Positions 11,051-23,594 of a DNA stretch of 64,000 nucleotides are shown here, piece after piece. Position 1 is the first letter of the stretch; each line of letters opens with the position of its first letter. A program made the position numbers and the translations under genes. Origin of the DNA: Rebecca billardiae RCC1528 (lineage: Eukaryota; Haptophyta); contig OZ251227.1 in the NCBI GenBank assembly GCA_965240325.2, positions 620,001-684,000 on the forward strand, read 5' to 3'. The notes below the pieces were generated by a model that saw nothing but the letters and a program-made list of their open reading frames with translations, was not told the DNA's origin and did not search any database.

Positions 11051-13509
11051 TCAGCCGCCGTGCGGCGGGAGCGGTGCCGCTCCTGAGAGGACGTGCCGCA
11101 CCCACGCCTCAGACAGACCCTCGGCATCGATCCCCGCGCCCGCCGCTTCCGGCAGCCGCGCCGCCTCGAGCAGTACCTCCGGCAGCAGCCCCACGCAGTC
11201 GAGCGCCTCGGCCATCGACGCGCACGGCGCCATCTCGGCGTCGAACTCCGCCAGCAGCTCCTGCGGCCACAAGCGCGGCGCAGCGCAGCGAGCGCGGGCG
11301 TCGGCCGCGCGCGATCGCGCGCCCGCGCCGGGCGGCGGCGCGGTGTACCGCGCGCGCGCGCGCGCGTGCGTGCGTGCGCGCACCTCCACCCCGGCGAGCA
11401 GCGCGTCGTGCTCTGAGTGCAGCCGCGCGCTCAGCGCGTGCGCCCACGGCGCGTCCGCGCCGCCCGCGCTCAGCATGTCGGCCGGGTGCGGCGCCTCGCC
11501 CTCGGACCGCGCCTCCGGCGGCGCCTCCGGCGGGTGCAGCAGGCCGTGCAGCCGCTCGAGCAGCCAGAGGTACAGCAGCATCGGCCTGAGGCGCGTGCGC
11601 GCGCGCGTGCGGGGCGCGGGGCGCGGGGGGCGGGGGGCGGGTGTGAGGGGCGCGCGACGGCGGCCGCGGCAGAGGGCTGCGCGCGGGCGGGCAGCGCGCG
11701 CGCGCCGCGCGCTCGGCGCGCGGCGGCGCGCACCGGCACGCGTCAAAGAGCGCGGCGCCGTCGAGCTCGGACGGCGCGGCCGGTGCGTGCGCGCCGGATC
11801 CGTCCGCGCACGCGCCGGCCGCGCCGCCGCCGCCACCGGCCGCCGCGCCGTCGGCGTGTGCCGCGCCGCCGCCGCCGTCCTCGTCCGCGCCGCCGCCGCC
11901 GCCGCCTCCGAGCAAGATCTCTGCGGCGGCCGAGCCGGCGGCGGCGGCGCTCGCGGCGGCCGAGCCGGCGGCCGCGCCGCCCTGCTGCGGCCCGAGCGCG
12001 CACGGCGTGGCGAGCAGCAGCGTGTCCGTGCGCGCGCCCGCGGTCGCGCGCTGCAGCAGCCGGCGCGCGAGCAGCGGCCGCGCGGCGCGCCAGCCCGCGC
12101 GCGGCAGCAGCAGCAGGCAGAGCACACCCATGTAGGGCGCGCCGTCGGCGGGCTCGGCGGCGGCGGCCCACGGCGCGGCGGCGGCGTGTGGCGCGAGGAA
12201 GGCGGCGAGCGCGCGCTCGCACTGCCGCCGCGCGCCCGCGCCCGCCGCGCCGCCCGCCGCGCCGCCCGCCGCGCCGCCGTCCGCGCGCGTGTGCGCGCTG
12301 AAGGCTGCGGCCTGCAGCAGCAGCGGCAGCAGCCGCTCGTTCGACTCGCGCCCGCCGCCGTGGCAGTCCGCGGAGAAGGAGTGGGCGTGCGCGAAGCGGA
12401 GCAGCAGCGTGCGGATGTCGTGGCAGAGCAGCCGCAGCCGCGAGCCGTCCGCGCGGCCGATCGCGTGCAGCCCCGCCCACCAGCGCTCGAGCGCGTCGGC
12501 GTACGCGCCCACCGGCGTGCTCGGCCCGCGCACGGGCAGCAACGAGTTGCACAGCGCCTGCGAGTTGCGCAGCGTCGCGCCCGCCCACTCGGTCTTGGGC
12601 TGGCGCGCGAGGCGGTCGGCGCGCGCCGCGTCGCGGTGGCACGTCGCGTGGATCGCGTTGAGGGGCGAGACCGTCGCGAAGCACGCGGCCGACTCGGCGC
12701 GCGAGAGCGCGAGCGCGCGCGCCGCGCCCGCCGCCGCGCCGCCCGGCTCGGCGGCCGCGGCGGCCGCGGCGGCCGCGGCGCGCGCGCTCGCCGCGCGCGC
12801 GGCGGCGGCGGGCGCGCTGAGCAGCGGCGTGCGCTTGGAGAAGGTGTACACGCACAGCACGTCCTCGGGCCGGCAGCCGAAGCCCTCGTGGCACACGACG
12901 CACCGCAGCCCCACCTCGTCGGGCAGCTCACCCGCCTCGGCCGCGAGGGCCGTCGACGCTGCGAGCAGCGTCGCGCCGCCGCCGGGCGCGCGCGCATCGC
13001 CGTCCGCGCCGCGCAGCCCGAGCTGCTCGAGCATGGCGCGGCGGCGCTCGAGCGCGGCGGCGCGCTTGGCGGTGCGCGTCTGGTGCCGGATCGCGTCGAC
13101 GTCCGCCGCCGCCGCCTCGCGCAGCGCCTCGAGCAGCCCCTCCGCCAGGCAGCCGAGCGCGGACGCGGACGAGGACGACGAGTTCTCGAGCAGGTGCAGC
13201 CGCGGCACGAGCTCGCAGTCGAGCAGCAGCGCCTGCGTGGGCGCGTGCGCGCGCGCGAGGCCGTGCAGCGCGGCGAGGACGAGCGGCAGCGCGCGCGCGC
13301 CCAGCGCGCACGCCCACGCGCCCGCCTCCGCCTCGGTGCGCGCGGGCGGCAGCGTGGCGAGCACGTAGGCGGCGCATGCGGCCGTGGCGCCACACTCAAG
13401 CAGCGCGGCGCGCAGCGCGGACGCGGCGCGGCACCCGTCGGCGCGCGCGCCGCCCAGCGCGTCGACGAGGGCCTGCAGCGCGCGCAGCCCGCCCGCCGCG
13501 CCGCCCGCC

Positions 13510-13543
<34 letters not shown>

Positions 13544-14336
13544 GCGCGCCGCCGTGCGCGTGCGCGCTCGCGCTGCCGTCGTCGTCGAGCTGCGCGAGCG
13601 CGCCCGCGTCGCCCGCGATCGGCGCCCAGTGTGCGCACAGCGCGCTCAGCGCGGCGGGGTCGGCGTCGGCGAGGGCGGGGAGCAGCGCGGCGAGGGCGCG
13701 GGAGACGTCGGCGGACGCGCGCGCCGCGTCGCACTCGAGCAGCTCGAGGCAGCCGCGCACGCGCACGAGCGCCGCGCCCCCGCCCCCGCCGCCCTCGTCG
13801 TCGTCGACGTCAACGTCAACGTCCATCGGAGCGGCGCGCGGTGCACCGCCGCCGGCCGCGCCGTCCTCCGGCGCGGCGGCGGCGTGTTCGAGGAGCGCGC
13901 CGAGCGTCTCGGCGAGCGTCGCGCCCACCGCCTCCCAAGCGCCCAGCGCCGCGCCGCCCGGCGCGCGCTCGGCGCCGAGCACGCCGCGCAGCGCGCCGAG
14001 CAGCGCGTCCACCGCGTGCGCGTCCAGCAGCGCGCGCCGCCCGGCCGCGGTGCGCGCGCAGTGCCGCACGAGCCGCGCGCACGGCGCGGCCCACTCGGCG
14101 GCGGTGGCGAGCGCGCGCGGCTCGCGCAGCGCGCGCACGTGCGAGAGCGCGGTGCCGAGCGCGCCGCACTGCCGCAGCGCCGCGGTGCAGCCGTACTTCT
14201 CCTCGGGGTCCTCCTCCGCGCCCCGGCGCTCGTGCAGGCGGTCGGCGATCGGCTCGGTCGCCTCGCCGTCCAGGCCCTGCAGCCGGTACACGACGACCAT
14301 CGGGCGCGAGTCCGGGGCGGAGGGGGTGCCGGCGGC

Positions 14337-14367
<31 letters not shown>

Positions 14368-16887
14368 CCGCGCGGCGTGCCGTGCTGCGAGCCGCCGTGC
14401 TGCGAGCCGCCGCCGCCACCGCCGCCGCCGCCGTGCGCGCGCAGCGGCGAGGGCGCGGCCGAGCGCGCGCCGCCGCCCGCGCCCTCGAGCGCGGGCGAGC
14501 GCGCGCCGCCCCTGGGCGGCGGCGCGTGCGCCCTGGCCCACACGTGGTCGTACACCGCGTCGATGCTCAGGTCCAGCTTGCAGATCGTGCCCGAGACGAG
14601 CAGCTCCATCCCGTTGTCGTCGTCGATGAGCCCGTCGAGCTCGAGCGCGCGGCACACGTAGTTCTTCACGTCGCGCATGCTGCGCCCGATGTCGTGCGCG
14701 CGGTGCGGCGCCTTGCCCATCGAGCCGCGGATGAACTCGTCCTGCGTCGGCGCCTTCTGCAGGATCAGCTTGAGCTCGCGCGCCGCCGCCCTCGGCTCGA
14801 GCACCTCGCACAGCAGCGAGTAGACAGCGCACAGCGCGCGGCCGCGCAGCGCCGCCGACGCCGACGCGTCCGCGCCGCCGGGCGCGTCGGCGGCGTCGGC
14901 GGCGTGGGCGGCGTCGCCGATCGCGCCCGCCGCGCCCCAGTCGGCGAGCGCGCCCGCGTACGTGCGCAGCAGCTCCTCGCGCGGCGCGTCCGTCACCGCG
15001 TGCGCGGCGCTCACCACGTCGAGCAGCGCGGCCGCGCACTGCGCGCTGAGCGCGCTCCGCGCGCACTGCAGCGCCGCGCACGTCACGTGCGCAGCCACGC
15101 ACGCGCGCACGCAGCCGTCGGCGGCGAGGCGGCGCGCGGCGGCGGCCGAGTCGGAGGCGAGCGCGTGCAGCAGCGACGCCGCCTCGAGCAGCGCGCCGCC
15201 CGCCGACACGTCGACGTGCCACAGCGCCGCGCCGCCGCCGTGCGCGTGCGCGCCGTGCGCGCGCGCCGCGCGCGCCTCGGCCGCGTGCAGCGCGGCCACC
15301 TCGGCGGCGACGGTGGCGGTGAGCGTGCGCGCGAGGCCGCGGTGCACCGCGTACGCGCGGCGCGCGCGGCCGAGCGGCTCGGGCGCGCTGAGCAGCGCGC
15401 GCACCGCGCCGGCCAGCTCGGCGCTCGGCTCGCGCCGCGCGGCCGCCAGCGGGAGCAGCGCGCACAGCGCGTCGAGCACTGCGAGCGCGCGCGCGTCCTC
15501 CGCAGAGCCCGGCGCGGGCTGCGCCGCGTCGAGCGCGAGCGCGGCGGCCTCGGCGCGCAGCGCGGGCGAGGCGCGGCAGAGGAGGAGCTGGCCCAGCCAC
15601 GGCACCGCGCCGGGCCCGCCGGCCGCGCCGCCGCGCGCCGCGCGCGCGCGGCGCAGCCAGCGGCGCGCGAGCGCGCGCGCGAGCGCGTCGGCGCGCGCGC
15701 CGCCGGCGGCGGCGCCGGCGGCGGCGGCGGCGGCGCCGCCGCCCGCCCACGCGCGCACCTCGGCGGCGGGCGCGGCGCCGAACGCCGCCGCGGAGAGCAG
15801 CTCCCACGGCCGCGCGCGCGCCGCCACCGCGGCCGCCGCGCCGCCCGCCCCGCCGCCGGCCGGCGGCGGCGGCGGCGCGGCCCGCGGCGAGAGCGCGTGC
15901 GGCCGGCGCGGCGGCGGCGAGGGCGGCGGCGGCTCGGCGGCGGCGAGCGCGCGCAGCGCGCGCGTGCACGGCAGCACGACGGCGGACCAGAGCGCGGGCG
16001 AGCCCGCGCCCTGCGCCGCGCGGCCCGTCGCCGCGCCGAGCAGCCGCACGAGCGCGGCCGCGCGCTCCGCCCAGTGCCCGTCCGCGTGCGCGCACAGCGC
16101 GCACAGCGCGCCCACGTCCGAGCAGAGGCCCGCGCCCACGCCCTCGTCCGAGCCGCGCGTGCCGTCCAGGGCGCGGAGCGCGCGCTCGAGCAGCGCGGCG
16201 GAGGCGGCGGCAGACGAGTCCGCGTCGTCCGCGCACAGCGCGCACAGCGCGCGCGTCGCCGCCGCGCCGTACGGCCGGCAGCGCGCGTGCGCGCCCGCGC
16301 TCACGAGCCGCGCGCCGACGCGCGCCGCGCGCGCGTCCGCGCGCACCGCGGCGGACGCGGCGCCGAGCTGCTCGAGCGCGCAGAGCGCGAGGCACGCGGC
16401 CGCGGCGGCGCACGCGTGGCACGGCGGCGGCGCGGCGCCGCCGCCCTCGGCGCCCTCGGCCTGCGCCGCGCGCTGCGCGCCGGGCGCGTGCGCCGTGTGC
16501 GTGCGCGCGTGCTGAGCGTGCTGAGCGTGCTGAGCGTGCTGAGCGTGCTGAGCGTGCTGAGCGTGCTGAGCGTGCTCGTAGCGCAGCAGCTCCGCGCGGT
16601 GCGCGCACACGAGCTGCGACGCGCAGCTCACGCCGTCGAAGGCCGCGCGCATCTCGGAGGCGTAGAGCGCGCCGAGCGCGAGCACGCGCGCGGACACGTG
16701 CTGCGCGCCGCCGCCGCCGCCGCCGCCGCCGACCGCCGCGGCGGCGGCGGCTCCGGCCGCGCCGGCCGCGTGCAGCTCGAGCGAGCGGCGCAGCGGCGGC
16801 AGCGAGGCCGCGCCGCCGTCCGCGGCGGCGCGCGCCGCGCTGAGCAGCGCGCTGAGCTCGCCGGCGGCGCCGCCGCCCGCGGCGCGC

Positions 16888-16919
<32 letters not shown>

Positions 16920-17384
16920 GCCGCCACCCCGCTCGTCCGCGCCGCCGCCCGCGCCGCCGCCGAGCGCGGGCGCGCGCGCGGGCGCGCCGCCGTGCGCGTC
17001 TGCGGGCGCGGCGCGGATGGCGCCGACGAGCGCGTCAAGCGGCGCGCGCGCGGCGGCGAGCTTGCCGAGCAGCTCGTGCGCGGCGCCGAGCTCCTTGTCG
17101 ATCGCGCCGAGCGCCGCCGCGCGCTCCTCCTCGCTCCGCACCGGCTCCGCCTCGAGCGACGGCCTCGCCTTGAGCGCGAAGTCGAAGCGCGCGCTCTTGC
17201 AGTAGCCGCACTCGTTGCACAGAAACGCGTCCAGCGTGTCGTAGTTGATGTTGCGGCACTGGCGGCACTGGTACGCGTTGTCGCCGCAGTGCCGGCAGAT
17301 GCCGTGCCGGTCGGTGACGGCGCGCGAGCAGCGCGGGCACTGCAGCTTCTCGCCGCCGCCGCCCGCGCCGCCCGCGCCCGCCGA

Positions 17385-17420
<36 letters not shown>

Positions 17421-18282
17421 GCCGCCGCGCGCGCCCGCGCCGCCCGCGCCGCCGCCGCCGCCCGCCGCCGCCGCACCTCCCGCGGGCTCGAGCGCGTACT
17501 CGAGGCGCAGCGCGGTGGCGACGAGCGGCGGGTCGAGCTCGATGCGCACCTCCGCGCCCGCGCCGCCCAGCCGCACGCTGCGCACCGCCGCCCACGCGCC
17601 CTCGTCCGCCTTGAGCGCGCCCAGCTCCGCGCGCCCGCTGTTGGAGGCGCTCAGCCGCAGCACGCGCCCGCCGAGCGGGCGGCGCGTCTCCGCGACGCGC
17701 ATCGTGATGCACGCGATGGAGAGGCGCTGGCGCAGGCGCACGTACTGCGCGCGGTCCGTGTACCGCGCCTCGGCGCGCACCGCGTCGAGCTTCGTCGAGA
17801 CGAACGGCGCCTCGGCCGCGCGCGCGCACGGCGCGCACGGCGCGCACGCGCCATCGACGGCGTACGCGCCGAGCGCGGCGCACGCGCTCAGCGCGCTGCC
17901 CAGGCTGCCCGAGGCGGCGGGTGCGGCGGGCGCGCCGCCCGCGCCGACGAGCGGCGCGAGCGCCGCGTACAGGTGCGACGCCGGGTGCGCGCACACCGCG
18001 CCGTGCGCGCGCAGCCCGAGCTCGGCGAGCTCGGCGGCGGCGGCGCGCGCGGCGCTGTGCGCGTCCCACGGCCTGGCGGCGGCGACGGCGGCGGCGGCGG
18101 CCGCCGAGCCCGCCGCCGCGGCGCTGCCGGCGGGCGCGGCGGTGCCGAGCGCGCGCAGCAGCAGCGGCAGCAGGCACCCCTCCACGTACTGCGCGCCGCA
18201 CAGCCCGCGGTGCAGCAGCGAGGGCAGCGGCTCGGTCAGCAGCTCGAAGCAGCGCCGCCGTGCGCTGTGCGCAGACGCGCGC

Positions 18283-18366
<84 letters not shown>

Positions 18367-20199
18367 AAGGGCGCGGCGCCCGCCGCGCCCGCCGGCTCGG
18401 AGGGCGCGGCGTCGGCGAGGGTGGCCGCGTCCCACAGCGCGAGCAGCGCGAAGCACGCCGCGTCGCGCAGCGCGCGAGACGGCGCGCCGAGCGCGACCGC
18501 CGCGACGAACTGCCGCACGTCCGGCGCGCGCACAGACGCGCACGCGGCGCGCGCGGCCGCGGAGCGCGCCGCGGCGGCGGCGGCGGCGGCGGCAGTGCCG
18601 GCGGCGGCGGCACCGGCGGCGGCGGCCGCCGGGACGGTGAGCGTCGAGCCGAGCAGCCGCGCGGCGAGCACGCCCAGCTCGGGCGGCAGCAGCGCGCACG
18701 CGCGCAGCAGCAGCGCGAGGGGCGTGCGCGCGGCGCCCGCCGCCTCCGCGCGCGCGCACGCGTGCGCGCGCCACGCGTCGGCGCGCGCGTCGGCGAGCGC
18801 GCGCAGCGCGCGCAGCGTACCGGCCGCGCGCACGCGCGCGCCGTGCTGCAGCGGCAGCGGCAGCGCCCACGGCAGCGCGCCGGCGTGCGGCGCCGCGTCC
18901 GCGTCCGCGCCCAGCGGGCCGTCTCCCAGCACGGTGCGCAGCGCGCGCACGTGCGCCGAGAGCGCCTGCGCGTCGCGCATCGCGCGGTAGGCGCGCGCGG
19001 AGGGCGCGAGCGCGCGCAGCAGCCGGCGCGCCGCGCGCCGCTCCGCCTTCGCCGCCACGCTCGCCGCGGCCGCGCCGCCGCCCGCGCCGCCCGCGCCGTC
19101 GGGCGCGGCGGCGGCGCCGCCGCCGTCCGCGCCGCCGTCCGCCGCGGCCGCGGCCGCGCGCTGCAGCACCGCGCACGCCACGCCCTCCCACGCGGCGCGC
19201 GCGGACGCGGCCGCCGCGCCGCCGGCGCCGCCGCGCGTCTCGTGCAGCGCGCGCGCGGCGCACAGCGTCGCGGTGAGCGCGAGCGTGCGCAGCCTGCCCG
19301 CGTGCGCGCGCGCGGCGCGCGCGCACGCCTCGCCGCCCGCCGCGCCGCCGCCCGCCGCCGCACGCCACTGCGCGAAGGGCGGCTCGTCCTCGCACGCGGC
19401 GTCGGCGGCGGCGTCGGCGGCGCCGCCGTCCGCGCCGCGCGCCGCGCCGCCGCCGCGCGCGTGCTGCCCCGCCGGGCTCGCGAAGAAGGGCTCGAACGAG
19501 CGCTGCACCGACGCGGTGGCGGGCGCGCGCAGCAGCCGCGCGCCGCCGTCCGCGCGCGCGCCGCCGCCGCCGCCGCGCTCGGCGTCGGGCGCGGCGTCGG
19601 CGTGCGGCGGCGCGTCGGGCGCGTCCGCGCACCCGCCGGCGCGCGCGCCCAGCAGCGCGCGCGCCGCCCCCAGCAGCCGGCCGTCCAGCCCCGGCGCCTC
19701 GAGCGCCGCGGCCGCGAGCGCGCCGCCCTCCTCCGGCGCGCGCGCGCCGTGCACGGCGTGGCAGATGCTCAGCAGCAGCAGCGCGTCCGCCTCGACGCCC
19801 AGCCGCGCGCCGAGGCCGCGCGCGCCGGACGCGGCCTCGGCGAGCGGCGCGGGCGCGGCCGCGCCCGCCGCGCCGCCCGCGCCCGCCGCGCCGCCGTCGG
19901 CCGCGCCGCCGTCGGCCGCGCCGCCCATCTCGACATCGGACGCACCGGCGGCGTCGGCGGCGGCGTCGGAGCCGTCGAGGCGAACGGCGCCGGCGAGGGC
20001 GCGCACCGCCGCGCGGCGCTCCGCCGCGTCGAGCGCGTCGGAGCGCAGCAGCTGCAGCAGCAGCGCGAGGGGCGGCAGCGCGCGCGCGCCGCCGAGCGCG
20101 TGCGCGCGCGCGGCCGCGTGCGCGCACAGCGCGCGCGCGAGCGCGCGCGTGGCCGCCGCGCCGTCCGGCGACGCGCCGCCGCCGGCGTGCGGTGGCGGA

Positions 20200-20234
<35 letters not shown>

Positions 20235-20807
20235 AGGCGCGGTGGGTGTGGGGCGGGACGCGTCGAGGTCCATGGCGTCCATGCCGTCCATGCCGTCCGG
20301 CGCCGGGTGTGCGAGCGAGAGCGCGAGCGCCTGCCGCAGCGCCTCGTCCTCCTCGTCCTCCTCCGCCTCCTCCCTGTCCACAGCGCCGCCCTCCACAGCG
20401 CCGCCGTCCACAGCCATGGGCGCGGGCGCGCCCTCGGCACGCGCGGCCGCGGCGGCGGGGTGCGCTGGCGGCGTGGCGGCGCTGAGCCGGGCGAGCAGCG
20501 CGCGCGCGGCGCACTGCGCGCCGAGCGCGCGCACCGCCGGCTCGTGTGCGCACAGCAGCGCGAGCAGCGGCGCGGCGCGCGGCGCGAGAGCGCCCTCGGC
20601 ACACGCGCTGCCGCCGCCGCCGCCAACGCTGGCATCGCACTCGCGCGCGCGCGCCGCTGCCATCAGCAGATCAGCGCACACCAGCTCGCCGAGCGCGGCC
20701 GCGAGCTGCGCGGTGGCCGCGGCGCCCGCCGCGCCGGCCGTTGCGCGCGCGCGCGCGCGCGCGCGCACGTGCGCGCTGAGCGCGGCCGCGAGCTCCGTGG
20801 CGCCGCT

Positions 20808-20851
<44 letters not shown>

Positions 20852-22308
20852 TGGCGCGGAGCGCGCGGCGCGGCGCGTGCGCGAGCGCGGCGGCAAAGTG
20901 CGCGGGGCGGCGGCGCGCGATGGAGAGCGCGGCGCGCACGAGCGGCATGACGCGCGGCGCGCAGTGCGGCTCGGCCGGCAGCGCCGCCACGCGGCGCTCG
21001 GCCTCGCCCGCCGCGTCCGCGTCCGCGTCCGCGTCATCGTCGGCGCCGCCGCCGCCGGCGCCGGCGCCGAGCAGCGCGCACGCACGCCGCAGCGCGAGCT
21101 GGTCCGCCGCTCGCAGCCGCGCGGCCGGGTCGTCGGCGTGCAGCGCGGCGAGCACGGCGCGGAGCGCGCGCGGGTGCGCGGCCAGCGCGCGCGCGAGCGG
21201 CGCGGAGCCCTCCTCCTCCGCGCCCGACCCCGCCGCCGCCCCGCCGCCCGCCGCCGCCGCCACGCTCGCGAGCAGCGCGCGCGCCGCGCCCCCGTGTTTG
21301 CTCAGCGGGCAGAGAACGCCGAGCGCGCGCAGCAAGGAGCCGAGCGCAGCGCCCAGGGGCGGCGCGGCGGCGGCGGTGGCGGCTGCGCCCGCGCCGCCCG
21401 CGCCCGCGCCCGCGCCCTCGGGCTGCGCCTGCGCCTGCGCCTGCGCCGGCTCGGCGAGCGGCGCGTGCGCGTGCGCGTGCGCGTGCGCGGGCTGGGCGCG
21501 CGCGCACGCGCGCGCGAGCGCCCTCGCGCGCGCGTGCCAGCGCAGCTCGGCCTTGGGCCGTGCGTACACCTCGAGCGCGTCGATGACGGGCGGGTGCGCG
21601 CGCGCGTGCGTCGGCCCGAGCTCGATGCGCAGCGTGCGGTGCGCCAGCAGCTGCTCCGCCGCCGTGAGCGGCAGGTCGCACCAGCGGCACTGCCCCTCCG
21701 CCACCGCCACGCAGCGCAAAGGGCCGCTCCCGACAGCCACGCCGATCGAGGCGGGCACGTGCGCGGGCTGCGCGGCGCCGACGAGCACGCGCACGCCGGC
21801 GAGCGCGAGCGCCGGGTTCGCGTTGTGCACGAGCAGCGTGAGCCCGTCGCGCCGCGGCGACACCAGGTGCTCGTCCGACGCGGCGGCGAGCCGCGCGCGC
21901 AGCCCCTCCGCTGAGTGCCCGCCCGAGCCGAGCGCGTCGCCGCCGTACTGCGTCTCGGGCGCGGCGGAGACGCAGAGCGCGGACTCGAAGGCCGTCACCG
22001 GGGGCGGCTGCGCGGGCGGCGGGAGGGGCGGCGCGGGCGCGGGCGTGCACGGCGCGCCGGCGCACAGCTCGCTCGCGTGCAGCGCGCCATCGTCGCCCAG
22101 CGTCCACACGTACTGCCGCCACCGCCCGTCCGACCCCAGCAGGTGGGCGCTCGCGAGGCCCTCGGCGCGCGCGGCGGGCCGGAGCTGCTGCGTGTCCACG
22201 CGCGAGCAGGAGGCGCGCACGGCGAGCGCGCACCCGCCGCGCCGCGCGGTGCACAGCAGCAGCAGCGGCTGCGGCTGCGGCTGCGGCTGCGGCTGCGCGG
22301 GCGGCGGC

Positions 22309-22350
<42 letters not shown>

Positions 22351-22700
22351 GACGAGACGGAGGCGGGCGGCGGCGGCGCGTCGATGGTGCCGCCGAGGCA
22401 GAGCCACGGCGGCGCGGGCGCGTGCCGCGCGCCGCCCGCGCCCGCGCCGCCGCCGCCCGCGCCGCCGCCCGCGCTGCCCGCGCTCAGCCCGCCGGCGGCG
22501 GCAGCGCTCGCGCCCGCGCCGCCGGCCGGCGCGGCGTGTGTCGGCGCGCACAGCTGCGCGACGCGCGCGAGGTCGCACCCGCCCGGCGCGGCGCGCAGCG
22601 CGCAGACGAGCACGCCGCCGTCGGCGAGCGAGACGAGCAGCGCGCGCGACGCGTGCGCCCACTCCACGCCGCACACGCTCGGCGGCGCGCTGTGCGCGCC

Positions 22701-22739
<39 letters not shown>

Positions 22740-23552
22740 GGCGGCGGCGGCGCGCGCGCCCGCGCGCGCCGACGCGGCGGCGGCGCGCGGCGGCGGCGGC
22801 GGCGGCGCGGGCACATGCGGCAGCGGCATGGCGCGCGCGAGCACGCGCGGCGCGCCCCTCTCCGCGCCGCCGCCGCCGCCGCCGCCGCCCACGCTCGCGC
22901 ACAGCAGCGCGCCGTCGCCGCTCACGGCCACGATCGCCAGGCAGCCGCCCGCGCGCTGGTGCGCGCGCTCGCGCGGCGCGCGCACGGCGACGGCGTCGCG
23001 CAGCGGCGCGCCGTCGGGCGCGACGAAGGTGGCGGCGGGGTGCGCGGCCGAGCGGCTCAGGTCGAACACGTGCGCGCCGCCGTGCGCGCACAGCACCAGC
23101 GCGCGCGCCGACGCGCCGGGCAGCCACTGCGCGCGCAGCACGCTCGGCGCGCAGCCCGCGGCGCGCGGCAGTGTGATCGCCAGCGGCGCGGCCTCGAACG
23201 CGCCCGCGTCGCTCACGCGCAGCGCGCACGCCGCGCCGGGCCCCCACGCCAGCAGGTGGCGCGCGTCGCACGGGTTGAACGCCACGCCGCTCGGCGCAAA
23301 GCCCAGCGCCGCGGTGTCGAGGCAGCGGCCGCCGCCGCCGCCGCCGCGCTCGGGCGCGCGCGGCGGCGCGGTGCCGTCGCCAACGTGCGCGTGCGCGTCA
23401 AGCAGTGAGACGCGCTCGGCCTCGGCGAGGGCGAGGAGGCCGCCGTGCGGCGAGGCGGAGAGCAGCGAGCGCGCGGCACACGCGCCCACGCCGCCCGCCG
23501 CCGCCGCGCTCGCGCCGCCGCTCGCGGACGCCGCGCCCGCGCCCGCGCCCGA

Positions 23553-23594
<42 letters not shown>

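Noticed and set aside
13376-13399. A gene break in UBR4 at about 13399, where another minus frame opens
   Set aside because: The main frame continues unbroken through here with conserved blocks on both sides; the second frame matters only after the intron at 11586-11733.
10890-21914. A 3,674-codon open frame on the + strand
   Set aside because: It is antisense to UBR4, consists of Arg/Ala/Gly runs and has no family motif. The opposite strand encodes a UBR box and other conserved blocks. High GC removes stop codons.
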